A stretch of 64,000 nt of DNA from Acidobacteriota bacterium. Lineage in GTDB: Bacteria > Acidobacteriota > Aminicenantia > Aminicenantales > Saccharicenantaceae. The notes beneath the pieces were generated by a model. It did not search any database, had not been told where the DNA came from, and saw only the letters and a program-made list of their open reading frames with translations. Made by a program: the position numbers and the translations under genes. The DNA is taken from positions 342,293-406,292 of the forward strand of contig JBDKSB010000012.1 in the NCBI GenBank assembly GCA_039683095.1. The letters are read 5' to 3'. The number at the start of each line of letters is the position of its first letter. The stretch's first letter is position 1. Of the stretch, positions 33,765-42,939 are shown piece by piece.

Positions 33765-34568
33765 TCAGTAATGAGAGAGGGTGCCGTCCTTCTTGGCCTT
33801 GCGGACGGCCAGGCGGAAGGCGGCCAGGCTGAGGGGCACGAGAAGGACGTCGAAGACGGCCAGGGCGACGATGTCGGGCAGGACGGCCCGGAACGGCGAC
33901 GAGGCCAGGAGCGACTTCCTCATGCCGTCGAGGGCGTAGGTGACGGGCAGCAGGGACGACGCCCAGCGGATCCACGGCGGCAGGAGGGAGACGGGGAAGA
34001 CGACGCCGCCGAGCAGGCCCGAGACCGTGCCCAGGATCCAGCTGAAGGGGTTGCCGGTCTTGTAGACGAGGATGAAGCTGGCCGAGAGGACGCCGGCGCT
34101 GAGGAAGCAGACGACCGTGAGCAGGCCGACCGCGACGACGCCGGCGAAGTCAATCCGGCCGAAGGCCAGGCCGAAGAAGGCTGCGGCCACGGCCAGGTGG
34201 AGCGCGGTCCGGAAGATCTGGAAGAGGAGCGAATAGAGCGACGAGCCGAACAGGATGACCGGGATCGGCACCGGGGTCACGAGCAGCGCTTCGAGCGTCC
34301 CCGACAGCTGGGCGCTCCGGATGACCGCGCTCAGTCCCTCCTGGAACATGCCCAGGAGCCCGGAGAAGGCTACCCCGACGACGGCGAAGGAGAAATAATC
34401 GCCGCCGAACGGACCGAGCGACGGCGAACCCGGAGGCACCAGCTTGGCCACGAAGTAGAACGTCGCCAGCGAGAGGAGGATGCCGACGATGGACGAGACG
34501 AACGAGAACTTGTAGGTCACGGCCTCCCGGAAATCGCGCCGGAGGAAGGCGCCCAGGACGCCGCTCAC
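33765..34568 (-). CDS. ABC-2 type transporter permease
   Basis: A 267-residue integral membrane protein with six predicted transmembrane helices (about 23-43, 62-80, 110-135, 140-165, 172-195, 230-252). It has the ABC-2 family features RDFREAVTYKFSF at the N-terminus and SLLPVTYALDGMRKSLL before the last helix. It overlaps the ATPase stop by 4 bp (ATGA). Together they form an exporter, probably of a glycolipid, polysaccharide or small peptide. The gene lies next to an exopolysaccharide locus and behind a nucleotidyltransferase gene. Confidence 0.9.
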   Translation of the reverse strand: MSGVLGAFLRRDFREAVTYKFSFVSSIVGILLSLATFYFVAKLVPPGSPSLGPFGGDYFSFAVVGVAFSGLLGMFQEGLSAVIRSAQLSGTLEALLVTPVPIPVILFGSSLYSLLFQIFRTALHLAVAAAFFGLAFGRIDFAGVVAVGLLTVVCFLSAGVLSASFILVYKTGNPFSWILGTVSGLLGGVVFPVSLLPPWIRWASSLLPVTYALDGMRKSLLASSPFRAVLPDIVALAVFDVLLVPLSLAAFRLAVRKAKKDGTLSHY

Positions 34569-35365
34569 GGCCGGCCCTCCGCCTCGCCGACGGCCTGTTC
34601 ATAGGCCCGGCGCAGGGCCCCGCGCCCGCCCGCGGCCAGGGACGCGGCCGGGCCGCTCAGGCGGATGCGGCCGCGGCTGATGACGGCGATGTCGTCGGCG
34701 CAGTCGGCGGCCTCGCCGAGATCGTGGGTGGCCCAGAGGATGGTCTTGCCCCGGCGGCCTGCCAGCTCGCCGCGGAGGAAGGCCCGGGCCCGGTCGGCGG
34801 CCTGGGGATCGAGCGAGCGCGTCGGCTCGTCGACGAGCAGGATGGCCGCGTCGGCGAGCAGCGCCCGGGCCAGGGACAGCATCTGGCGCATGCCGGTCGA
34901 GTAGCCGCTGAAGCGGAGATCGGCGGCTTCTTCGAGACCGGCGAGGCGCAGCAGCTCGTCGATCCGCCGGCCGCGGGCCGGCCCGCGCAGGCCGTAGAGG
35001 GCGCCGAAGAACTCGAGGTTCTGCCGGCCGGTCAGGCGCCAGTAGAAGCTCCGCTCGTCGCCGATCGCGCAGCCGACGGCCGACCGGGCCGGTCCGGGCT
35101 CGCGGGCGACGTCGCGGCCGCCGGCCAGGGCCCGGCCGCCGTCCGGCAGGACGAGCCCGGCCAGGATCTTGACGAGCGTGGTCTTGCCCGCCCCGTTCGG
35201 CCCGAGCAGGCAGAAGACCCGGCCGGGGCCGATCTCGAGGTCGAGCCCGTCGAGCGCGGTCACCGTGCGCCGGTCGAGGGGATGGCGGATAAGCTCCCGG
35301 AAGCCGCGGAAGACCGGGTACCTCTTGACCAGGCCCTGGACGAGAACGGCCGGCGTTTCGCTCAT
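34565..35365 (-). CDS. ABC transporter ATP-binding protein
   Basis: A 266-residue ABC-2 type ATPase. Walker A GPNGAGKTTLVK lies at about 54-65, the signature is YSTGMRQMLSLARALL, Walker B is AAILLVDEPTRSLDPQA, and the H-loop is WATHDLGEAADCADDIAVIS. The signature begins STGM rather than LSGG, an accepted variant in this subfamily. It partners the downstream permease by a 4-bp overlap and follows the nucleotidyltransferase gene by 1 bp, so the three are cotranscribed. Confidence 0.93.
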   Translation of the reverse strand: MSETPAVLVQGLVKRYPVFRGFRELIRHPLDRRTVTALDGLDLEIGPGRVFCLLGPNGAGKTTLVKILAGLVLPDGGRALAGGRDVAREPGPARSAVGCAIGDERSFYWRLTGRQNLEFFGALYGLRGPARGRRIDELLRLAGLEEAADLRFSGYSTGMRQMLSLARALLADAAILLVDEPTRSLDPQAADRARAFLRGELAGRRGKTILWATHDLGEAADCADDIAVISRGRIRLSGPAASLAAGGRGALRRAYEQAVGEAEGRP

Positions 35366-35366
35366 C

Positions 35367-36545
35367 TCACTTCGCGCCCGTTATCCGCCGGGCCGCGGTG
35401 ACGGCCGGCCGGAAGACCCGTTCGAGGTAGCGCCACCAGATCCGGGGCGAGGATGCGGCGACGCCGGTCGCCGAGGCCAGCCAGGCCCGGGGCGGGAAGA
35501 AGATCTCCCTCAGGGTCCGCGCCGCCAGGACCGGATCGCGGCGCTCCCAGAGCGAGAAGATCGAGGGCATGTAGTACGGCCAGGCCGGCGCCTCCCGCCG
35601 GGCGGCCGTCGCGGCCTCGGGCCAGAGCAGCCGGAGCCCGGCCGACTCGACCGGCCCGGGACGGAGGGCGGCCCGCGGCGACGCCGGGACGGACCCCGGC
35701 CAGAGCCTCTCCGCCAGGTGGAGGCCGTAGAAGACCGGACCCCTGATCCGCTCGTCGCCGGCGATGCGGCAGATCCAGTCCCAATCGAGCTCCGGCCGCC
35801 CCGCCAGCCGGGCGATGTCGGCCAGCCAGATGAGCCGGTCGTACGAGTGCTGCTGGACGTGGACGCAGAGATAGCAGAGCTCGTTCTCCGCCGGCAGGAC
35901 CAGGGCCTCGGTGCCCCGGACCGCCAGGCGGCCCGCCGAGGACCAGAAGCCGTCTTCCCCCCGCCTCGGGAAGTGGAGACCGAGGGGATGGGCGTGGAAC
36001 TCGAGGAATAGCGAGCCCTTCTTGAAGTAGGGGGAGAACATCCAGTCGAGCGGCCGGTCCGGCGGGACGCTCTCCCCTTCCGGCCGGCCCGAAACCTCGG
36101 CGAAGCCGAGATGGACGATGAGGCGCCGCACCTCCCCCCAGTCCGAGGGATGGACGATGAAATCTATGTCCCAGAAGGGGCGCAGGGCGATGTCGGGATA
36201 GACGTCGATGGCCAGCCGGGCGCCCTTGGTCAGGGCGGCGCGTAGGCCGGCCCGGCGGAGAGAGGCCAGGACCGGCTCGAGCTCGCGGTAGACCTGGCTC
36301 GCCCGGCCGAGGTTCCTCAGGTAGGCGAGCCGGAGCCGGTCACGGGCGGAACCCGGCATGGCCTCGGCGCGGTCGCGCAGCGTCCAGTAGACGAGCGGCA
36401 GAAGGCCTTCCCTCCCGGCCCGGCTCAGGACCCGGTCCCAATCCCGGATCTCGCCGGCCAGGCGGACGGCCTCCCCCGCCGCTCCGGCGTCGCAGCCGGG
36501 GCGGGCGCAGTGCGCGAGCAGGGCAAAGGGAAGATGTTCGCTCAA
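35367..36545 (-). CDS. Nucleotidyltransferase-fold protein, PF14907-like
   Basis: A 392-residue protein. The core ALTKGARLAIDVYPDIALRP followed by WDIDFIV is the LKG...YP..R...DID pattern of the uncharacterised nucleotidyltransferase family (PF14907). The helical N-terminus (about 1-100) and the CVHVQQHSYDRLIWLADIAR segment, with its His residues, also fit. Members occur in polysaccharide loci and in some lasso/RiPP clusters, where a related enzyme is thought to modify the product or a sugar phosphate. It is the second gene of an operon with a CarboxypepD_reg-like protein and an ABC-2 exporter. The promoter of that operon resembles that of the RiPP cluster at 61930-61959. Confidence 0.8.
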   Translation of the reverse strand: MSEHLPFALLAHCARPGCDAGAAGEAVRLAGEIRDWDRVLSRAGREGLLPLVYWTLRDRAEAMPGSARDRLRLAYLRNLGRASQVYRELEPVLASLRRAGLRAALTKGARLAIDVYPDIALRPFWDIDFIVHPSDWGEVRRLIVHLGFAEVSGRPEGESVPPDRPLDWMFSPYFKKGSLFLEFHAHPLGLHFPRRGEDGFWSSAGRLAVRGTEALVLPAENELCYLCVHVQQHSYDRLIWLADIARLAGRPELDWDWICRIAGDERIRGPVFYGLHLAERLWPGSVPASPRAALRPGPVESAGLRLLWPEAATAARREAPAWPYYMPSIFSLWERRDPVLAARTLREIFFPPRAWLASATGVAASSPRIWWRYLERVFRPAVTAARRITGAK

Positions 36546-36599
36546 GGAAGAATGTCCGGGCGCGGGAGCCGCGCCGTCCGAAGGCGGGGTCAGGACCCG

Positions 36600-37385
36600 C
36601 TAGTCGTTCCGGATCTTGTAGGGAGAGGCGTGCTCTTCCTCGAAGGTGGCGGACAGGGGCACGGCCCCGGCCACGATCGCGGCGACGCCGAGCGGCGCCA
36701 GGAAGAACGGCGGAACGCCGCGCTTGCAGACGACGTAGACGAAGTCGCCCTCCTGGCACGGCTTGGCCGTCTTGAGCAGGGCCGTGTAGCCGGAGGTGAC
36801 CCGCTTCGTCCTGGCCCCGTAGGCTTTGAGGGCCCGGTTGTCCTGGTAGAAGTCCGTGACCTGGCCCTTGACATGGATCCGGTCCTCGACCTGGATCAGC
36901 CCGATCTCAACCAGGATCTCGGCCTCCTTGCTGTCCGGGTGATACCGGACAACCCGCCCGACAAAGGCCTCGCCCTTCTCTTTCTGCTCCTTGATGACGG
37001 CCGCGGCGCCGGCGGCGGCCACGCTGTCATACGGGTTCAGGGCGATGGCCAGCTTGGAGGTCTGCAGGGCCGTGATCCCGAAAAAGTCCTGGGAGTTGAA
37101 CGTCCGCGACGCCGACTTCACGCCCAAGGCGTAAAGCCCGGGGCCGAGCCCCTGGATCCTGAACGAGCCCAGGGCGTCGGAAGCGGCGGCTTCGGTCATG
37201 ATCCCGGTCGTCAGGTTCCGGACGACGACGACCGCCCCCGCGACGGGCGACGAACCGTCCTGGCCGTAGACGAACCCCACCAGGTTGCCCGTGCCGGGCT
37301 CCTGGGCGGCCGCAAACGATGAAAACAGGATAAGGATCGGCACAAAAGCCAATCCCCACAATACACCCTTGGCACCTCGCCTCAT
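36600..37385 (-). CDS. CarboxypepD_reg-like exported protein with C-terminal transmembrane segment
   Basis: A 261-residue product from ATG 37385 (MRRGAKGVLWGL), with AAGGAGG 8 nt upstream. A longer frame to 37463 would run through the promoter. Residues about 5-27 are a signal peptide. About 35-115 is an Ig-like carboxypeptidase-regulatory domain (LVGFVYGQDGSSPVAGAVVV, GSFRIQGLGPGLYALGV). A beta-rich region follows (RIHVKGQVTDFYQDN), and about 225-242 is a hydrophobic segment (FFLAPLGVAAIVAGAVPL). Function is unknown; it is probably an envelope accessory protein. It heads the nucleotidyltransferase/ABC operon. Confidence 0.8.
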   Translation of the reverse strand: MRRGAKGVLWGLAFVPILILFSSFAAAQEPGTGNLVGFVYGQDGSSPVAGAVVVVRNLTTGIMTEAAASDALGSFRIQGLGPGLYALGVKSASRTFNSQDFFGITALQTSKLAIALNPYDSVAAAGAAAVIKEQKEKGEAFVGRVVRYHPDSKEAEILVEIGLIQVEDRIHVKGQVTDFYQDNRALKAYGARTKRVTSGYTALLKTAKPCQEGDFVYVVCKRGVPPFFLAPLGVAAIVAGAVPLSATFEEEHASPYKIRND

Positions 37386-37408
37386 GGGCTTCCTCCTTGG
37401 CAATAAAT

Positions 37409-37438
37409 ATGATAAGCGTCCGATCGGGCCCTTGTCAA
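37409..37438 (-). promoter_or_regulatory. Sigma70 promoter of the nucleotidyltransferase/ABC operon
   Basis: Minus strand TTGACA (37433-37438), 18-bp spacer, TATCAT (37409-37414), about 24 nt before the ATG at 37385. Over its 30 bases it matches the RiPP promoter at 61930-61959 at 23 positions, including CGGACGCTTAT next to the -10. Confidence 0.75.
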
Positions 37439-37475
37439 GGCCCATAACCCGCTCCATCTCCATCGGATATGATGG

Positions 37476-39173
37476 TTACGTCGCTCCGGGCCCGGAGATC
37501 GTCAGGCGGACGAGGCTGACCGTGTCGCTGACGGACGCCGCCTCGAGGGTCGACGACCCCGGAGCCAGGGTCGCGGCGAATTCCGCGAATCCAGCCTCCC
37601 CATAACCTTCCCAGACGACGCGGCCGTCCAGGAAGACGGACACGAGGGCCCGGCCGGACGGCCCGGCCGGCGCGAATTCCAGGCGGACGGTCCGCCGGCC
37701 GCCCCCCGTGACGAGGTCGATCTTGAACGACCCCCCCTTGGGGACGGGGCGGCCCCCCAGATCGATCGACGGCGGGCTGGTCAGCCGGTCGACGGCCCGG
37801 CGGACCTCGGCGGCCTTGGCCTCGTCGTTCAGGCGGCCGTAGCAGCGCTCCAGGCCCAGGAGCGCCCCCAGGTCGTCCGGGACGGTCTCGAGGGCGGCGC
37901 GGTAATACCGCTCGGCTTCGTAGATGTTATCCAGCTTGAAGTTCGATTCGCCGATGAGCTTGAGGATGCGGACGTAGCTCGGCCGCCCCGAGGGGGCGAT
38001 GACAAGCGAGCTCGACGAGAGCAGCGCGCCCATCCTGGCGATGTCCCGGTAGCGGTTCAGCTGGAAGTCGAGGGCCAGGCGGAAGGCCAGCGTCTCGAGG
38101 TCCTTGAAGGGGGAATCCCGGTCGGACTCGGCGAGGAGCCCGCGTTCCTTGATGAAGGTCTCGAACTCGCTCAGGGCGGTGAAATCGTCCTCGACCGCGA
38201 GATAGGCCGCGATCGTTCCGTCCCGGTCCGCGAACGACCGGGTCTCGTCGATGCGGTTCATGGCCAGGAGCCGCCGGGCGCCCCGGCGCGCCTCGGCGTA
38301 TTCCCGGGGGTCGAAGAGCGGCCGGCCGGCCAAGTCCTGGTAAAAGCGGACGGAGCCGAGGGCTTCGACGGCCGTCGAGCAGCGAGCCGAGGCCTCCGCC
38401 GTCCGGAAGGAATCGGCCTCGCGACGGGCCTGGTCGAGATCGGCCCTGGCCAGCGCCACCTCGAGGGCGTCGGCCCGGGCCAGCGCCGCCTGCCGGGCCT
38501 CGAGGGAGAGCGCCCGCTCCCCCAGGAAGCGGGCGTAGGTCCTGAGCGCGCCGGCCTCGTCCGGCAGAACCCGGCCGGCCAGGTCGTAATCCCGGAGCGT
38601 GACGTTCCAGGTTTCCAGGAAATCGACAAGGCGATCCTGGTCGCGCCCGGCCAGCGAGCTCCGGAGAAGGCCGGCGACGAAATCCCGCTCCTCCGGCGCG
38701 AGGTCCGGCCAGCGGCCGAGCAGGATCTTGCCCGCGTCATAGCGGATCTGGCTGTTGTGCCCGGTGAGCTCGGCCGCCCGGCGGTACTCGTCGAAGTAGC
38801 GCAGGGGCGCCGGCCGGCCGAGGTAGCTCATATAAAGGAGCGTCTGGCCGAGCTCGAAATGGGCGGCCGGCGAGGCCGGGTTGAGCCGCAGCGAGCGCAG
38901 GAACGAGGCCTGCGACAGCCCGAACAGGCGGTCGCGCGCCGCCGGGTCGCCCAGGGCCTCCGCGCCCTGCTGGAAATAGGCTTTGCCGAGCTCGAAAGGC
39001 ACGGCCTCGTTCCAGGGGAAGAGGCGGTCGGCCCGCCGGAGGAGGCGGATCTTGGCCTCCGGGAGGGACTCGACGCCCCGGGCCCGCCAGCACAGCCAGG
39101 CGTTTCGGGCCACCGCGGCCTGGACGGCCACGAGGACCGCCAGCCCGGCGAGCGACAGGATCTTCTTCTTCAC
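37476..39173 (-). CDS. TPR-containing protein at the end of the exopolysaccharide operon
   Basis: A 565-residue product starting at GTG 39173 (VKKKILSLAGLAV), 8 bp after the O-antigen-ligase-like gene. The frame upstream of this GTG is a shadow of that gene. Residues about 5-23 are a signal anchor. TPR-like helical units follow (PAAHFELGQTLLYMSYLGRP, IYEAERYYRAALETVPDDLG). The last about 85 residues are a beta-sandwich-like domain (GSFKIDLVTGGGRRTVRLEF, FLDGRVVWEGYGEA). TPR proteins accompany polymerases or secretion in many polysaccharide loci. Here it would be extracytoplasmic. The specific role is unknown. Confidence 0.82.
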   Translation of the reverse strand: MKKKILSLAGLAVLVAVQAAVARNAWLCWRARGVESLPEAKIRLLRRADRLFPWNEAVPFELGKAYFQQGAEALGDPAARDRLFGLSQASFLRSLRLNPASPAAHFELGQTLLYMSYLGRPAPLRYFDEYRRAAELTGHNSQIRYDAGKILLGRWPDLAPEERDFVAGLLRSSLAGRDQDRLVDFLETWNVTLRDYDLAGRVLPDEAGALRTYARFLGERALSLEARQAALARADALEVALARADLDQARREADSFRTAEASARCSTAVEALGSVRFYQDLAGRPLFDPREYAEARRGARRLLAMNRIDETRSFADRDGTIAAYLAVEDDFTALSEFETFIKERGLLAESDRDSPFKDLETLAFRLALDFQLNRYRDIARMGALLSSSSLVIAPSGRPSYVRILKLIGESNFKLDNIYEAERYYRAALETVPDDLGALLGLERCYGRLNDEAKAAEVRRAVDRLTSPPSIDLGGRPVPKGGSFKIDLVTGGGRRTVRLEFAPAGPSGRALVSVFLDGRVVWEGYGEAGFAEFAATLAPGSSTLEAASVSDTVSLVRLTISGPGAT

Positions 39174-39181
39174 GGCGGACC

Positions 39182-40576
39182 TCAAGTCTTCCGGTAGTAG
39201 GCCATGACCAGCGTCAGGCTCAGGACGACGGCGAACAGGACCATGTTGGCCGGGACGTGCAGGTTGAAATCCGTGACGGCGTGAAGGCCGGCCCCGGCCA
39301 GGGCCACGAGCCCCCCGAGGGCCAGCGCCCGCGCCTGGGGGTTCCGCCGCTGCCGCCAGGCCAGGAAGGCCGACACGGCGAGATAGAGGATCATTCCGGC
39401 CAGGAGGGCGAAGCCGACCAGGCCGAGCTCGGCGGCGTATTCGAGGAAGTCGTTGTGGGCGTGGGTCAGGAGGAGCTCCGACGAGGCTGTCTTCTCGTAA
39501 GCGCCGTAGGCCGAGGCGAACGTCCCCAGCCCCGTGCCGAAGAGCGGGAAGTCGCCGATGATCTCGACCGTGTTGGCCCAGTATTGGGGCCGGTCCTCGC
39601 GGAGGAGCGAGTCGAGCGAGAAGCGGCGGATGGTCGAGCCGACGCCGACGGCGACGGCCAGGACGGTGACGCACAGGAACGTCCAGCGGACGGGCTTGCC
39701 GATCCAGGGCTGGCGGAAGCCGGTCCGGCTGAAGGCCGCGACCGAGAGGCCGAGGAAGAGGAACACGGAGAAGCCCAGGACGGCCGCCCCGGACCGGGAG
39801 TTCGAGAGGATGACGGCCAGGGACATGACCACGACGCCGGCCAGGATGAGGACGTTGGCCAGGACGCCCTTGGACGTCCAGAGCATCAGCTTCTCGCGGA
39901 AGCCCTTGACGCCGAAGGTCATCATGTTCATCCGGGCCAGGGCCAGGCCCAGGGCCAGGGGCACGATCATCTCCAGGTAGCCGGAGAGGTGGTTGCGGTT
40001 GACGAACGTCCCGGTCACCGATTCCGGGCTGAACAGCTTCTTATAGAAAAGGAGGCGCGGACTCTCGCGGGTCAGCTCGAAGAGCCCGTACATGGCCTGG
40101 AAGACGCCGGCAGCGGCCAGGGCCGCCAGGATAGTCCGGATCTGCCGGCCGCGGACGACCGTCCGCAGGACGAGGGCGCCGAGGATGACGAGCGCGGCCA
40201 GGAAGAGCCCGGCGGCGACGGTCGAAGCGGGGGCGATCGACAGGGTCATGAACTTCATCTTGGCGAACTCCGGGGCGTAGATCTCGCGGAAGTGGTAGCT
40301 CCCGGGCGAGAGGATCCGGACGAGCCAGGCCGGCAGCGGCACGACCTGGAGGGCCAGGAAGCCGAAGAGCGCCGCGGCGATCGGCGCCGCCTTCCGGACG
40401 ACCGGCGCCAGGCGCGGATTGAGGCCCGGCTTGGGGTCGAGGAGGAGGTAGGCCCCGGCCAGGACGGCCGCGACGAGCTCGATGACGAAGATCGACCACT
40501 CCTCGACCGAGGCCGCGGGCAGCGGGCTCCAGAGGAGCAGGGCCAGGAGCCCGTATTCGAGGATCTTCTTTTTCAT
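39182..40576 (-). CDS. O-antigen ligase / polymerase family membrane protein (Wzy_C-type)
   Basis: A 464-residue polytopic membrane protein with about eleven hydrophobic segments. The Wzy_C/WaaL-like core is visible: GTFVNRNHLSGYLEMIVPLA, LSNSRSGAAVLGFSVFLFLG and the late periplasmic loop motif FGTGLGTFASAY...THAHNDFLEYAAELG. The conserved Arg and His in these loops are those needed for glycan polymerisation or ligation in characterised members. It overlaps the Wzc gene by 4 bp. It is one of two such proteins in the cluster (the other at 48583-49788), so one may be the polymerase and the other a ligase. Confidence 0.9.
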   Translation of the reverse strand: MKKKILEYGLLALLLWSPLPAASVEEWSIFVIELVAAVLAGAYLLLDPKPGLNPRLAPVVRKAAPIAAALFGFLALQVVPLPAWLVRILSPGSYHFREIYAPEFAKMKFMTLSIAPASTVAAGLFLAALVILGALVLRTVVRGRQIRTILAALAAAGVFQAMYGLFELTRESPRLLFYKKLFSPESVTGTFVNRNHLSGYLEMIVPLALGLALARMNMMTFGVKGFREKLMLWTSKGVLANVLILAGVVVMSLAVILSNSRSGAAVLGFSVFLFLGLSVAAFSRTGFRQPWIGKPVRWTFLCVTVLAVAVGVGSTIRRFSLDSLLREDRPQYWANTVEIIGDFPLFGTGLGTFASAYGAYEKTASSELLLTHAHNDFLEYAAELGLVGFALLAGMILYLAVSAFLAWRQRRNPQARALALGGLVALAGAGLHAVTDFNLHVPANMVLFAVVLSLTLVMAYYRKT

Positions 40577-42915
40577 GAACGCCCCGGATCCCCGCTCCTG
40601 GCCGCGGCGCCGGACCCGGCCCGGTCGCCGGCATCCTTCGGCTCGGCGGACTCGTACTCGTATTCGTAGTAATGGTAGAACGGCGTGCCGATCGCCTGCC
40701 GCCCGACGCGGACCTCGTTGAAGACGACGCCGATGATGTCGGCCTTGGACCGGCGGACCTCCTCGACGGCCCGCTGCAGGGACCGCCGCGTCGTCTTGCC
40801 GGCCCGGACCACGAAGACGGTCGAGTCGGCGAGCGAGCTGACGATGACCGGATCGATGACGGCCAGCACCGGCGGCGTGTCGAGCAGGACCACGCTGAAC
40901 TCGTCCTTGGCCCGGGCCAGGAGCTCCTTCATCCGCTTCGAGTTCAGCAGCTCGGCCGGGTTCGGCGGGTGCGGGCCGCTCGGGACCGTCCAGACGTTCT
41001 CGATACTGGTCTTCTGGACGACCTCCTCGAAGGAGCTCTTGCCGGCCAGGTAGCTGCTGAGGCCGTTGGCGTTCCGCAGGGCGAAGACCTTGCTCAGGCG
41101 GGGCTTGCGCAGGTCGGCGTCGATGAGGAGGACCCGGCCCTCGAGCTGGGCGAAGGACACGGCCAGGTTGGAGACCGTGGCCGTCTTGCCCTCCTGGGGC
41201 AGGGTGCTGGTGAAGGCGATCGTTTTCGGCGAGCCGTCGGCGTGAGAGAACAGGATCGAGGTCCGGACCGTCCGGTAATCCTCGGCGATGGAGAACTTGG
41301 GATAGAGGTGGTTGATGAGCTCGATCTCCCGGACCGCGGGCGGGCCCTCGGCGCCCTTGGCCTCCTCGGCGCCGTAGGAGCGGTAGGAGCCGTAGACGTC
41401 TGACTTCTTCCGGCCCGCCTCGGCCGAGAGATACGGGATGACGCCGAGGGACGGCAGGCCGGCCACCTTCTCCACGTCCTCGGGCCCCTTGACCGTGTTG
41501 TCGAGGTACTCGATGAGGAAGACCAGGCCCAGCCCGCCGAACAGGCCGGCCAGGAGGGCCATGAGCAGGTTGCGGCGGATGTCGGGCGTGAACGGGCCCG
41601 GCGGCACGAGGGCCCGGTCGACGACCTTGATGTTGCTCGTCCGCAGGCCGCCGAGCTGGCTCGAGACCTGGATCTCGTTCTGCTTGGCCACCAGCGTGCT
41701 GAGGAGGGTGCGCATGTTCTCGACCTCGGTCCTCAGCGTGTGATAGAAGATGGCGTTCTTGTTCATCCGCGTGACGTCGCCCCGCTGCTCGTCGAGGAGC
41801 CCCCGCAGGGAATTCTCTTTCTTGAGGGCGGCGCGATATTCGGACTCGGCGCCGTCGACGGCCTTGCGGATCTCCTCCTGCAGCGTGTTGCGGGTGGCCT
41901 CGAGCCTGGCCTTGAGCTGGACCATCTCGGGATACTCGGGCCGGTAGATGCGGCCCTTCTCCTCGAAGTCGGACTTGACCTGGGTGTAGGTCGTCCGCAG
42001 CGCCTGGATGGTCGGGTTGCTGACCGACTCCGGCAGGCTGTCGACGTTGAGGTTCTTGAGCTCGAGGTAGGCCGACTCCCTGGCGTAGCGCTCGATCTGG
42101 GCCGTGGTCAGGGCCGTGTTGACGTCGGCGAACTTGTTGACGACCGTGCTCTCGTTGTCGCTGAGGTAGAGGAGGTTCTTCTCCTGGCCGTACTTCTGGA
42201 GGTCCTCCTCCTTGCGCTTGAGCTCGTCGCGGAGCTGGGCCGTCTGCTCGGTCAGGAACTCCGAGGTCTGCTTGGTCGCCTCGTAGCGGGACTCGACGGA
42301 GAAGCTGACGAACTCCTCGACCACGGCGTTGACGATGTCGGCGGACAGGGCCGCGTAGGGACAGACGTAGCTGACGTTGACGAGCCGCGTCTCGGGAACG
42401 GGGGCGATGCTGAGCCCGCCCTGGACGACCGAGGCGAAGCTCGCGGCGGAGGCCCCGGCGGCGGCGGGCGGGGCCGCGGCGCCGGCACGGCGGCCGGAGA
42501 GCCAGCGGAACGTGACCGCCGACTTCAGGCCGGCCAGCAGCCCGGCGCGCGGGCCGCCGGCCTGCCTGAGCTCGGGCCGGGCCGCCAGGTTTAGCCGCTT
42601 GGCCACCCGCTCGGCCAGCGACCGGCTGGTCAGGAGCCGGAGCTGGGTGTTGAAGTACGTGCCCAGGTAGTCGCTGCGGTAGTAGCCCCCGGCGTTGAGG
42701 ACGTCCTGGATGTTGAGCAGGCTCGCCCCCGGCTCGTCGATGAGCAGGCTGGCGGTGGCCCGGTAGAGCGGCGTCTTGGTGAACGACATGATGGCCGCGA
42801 GCGCGACCAGGATCCCGGTGAAGACGACCAGGACCCACTTGCGCTTGAGGACGATCCGGACGTATTCGAGGAGGTCGATCTCCTTCTTGTCCGTCTTGCT
42901 GCTGAAACCTTTCAT
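40573..42915 (-). CDS. Wzc-like polysaccharide copolymerase with tyrosine autokinase domain
   Basis: A 780-residue inner-membrane protein. It has a Wzz-like N-terminus with a transmembrane helix at about 28-48 (WVLVVFTGILVALAAIMSF), a long periplasmic coiled-coil region (about 180-440), a second transmembrane helix with a Pro-rich motif at about 455-480 (PPGPFTPDIRRNLLMALLAG) and a BY-kinase domain from about 530. The kinase has Walker A TLPQEGKTATVSN, Walker A' LLIDADLRKPRL and Walker B VVLLDTPPV. The C-terminal Tyr cluster FYHYYEYEYE (five Tyr) is the autophosphorylation site of the family. It controls polymer length and export with the Wza-like protein encoded 24 bp upstream. Confidence 0.95.
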   Translation of the reverse strand: MKGFSSKTDKKEIDLLEYVRIVLKRKWVLVVFTGILVALAAIMSFTKTPLYRATASLLIDEPGASLLNIQDVLNAGGYYRSDYLGTYFNTQLRLLTSRSLAERVAKRLNLAARPELRQAGGPRAGLLAGLKSAVTFRWLSGRRAGAAAPPAAAGASAASFASVVQGGLSIAPVPETRLVNVSYVCPYAALSADIVNAVVEEFVSFSVESRYEATKQTSEFLTEQTAQLRDELKRKEEDLQKYGQEKNLLYLSDNESTVVNKFADVNTALTTAQIERYARESAYLELKNLNVDSLPESVSNPTIQALRTTYTQVKSDFEEKGRIYRPEYPEMVQLKARLEATRNTLQEEIRKAVDGAESEYRAALKKENSLRGLLDEQRGDVTRMNKNAIFYHTLRTEVENMRTLLSTLVAKQNEIQVSSQLGGLRTSNIKVVDRALVPPGPFTPDIRRNLLMALLAGLFGGLGLVFLIEYLDNTVKGPEDVEKVAGLPSLGVIPYLSAEAGRKKSDVYGSYRSYGAEEAKGAEGPPAVREIELINHLYPKFSIAEDYRTVRTSILFSHADGSPKTIAFTSTLPQEGKTATVSNLAVSFAQLEGRVLLIDADLRKPRLSKVFALRNANGLSSYLAGKSSFEEVVQKTSIENVWTVPSGPHPPNPAELLNSKRMKELLARAKDEFSVVLLDTPPVLAVIDPVIVSSLADSTVFVVRAGKTTRRSLQRAVEEVRRSKADIIGVVFNEVRVGRQAIGTPFYHYYEYEYESAEPKDAGDRAGSGAAARSGDPGRS

Positions 42916-42939
42916 GGCGGTTCTCCCCGGTCGCCCGGC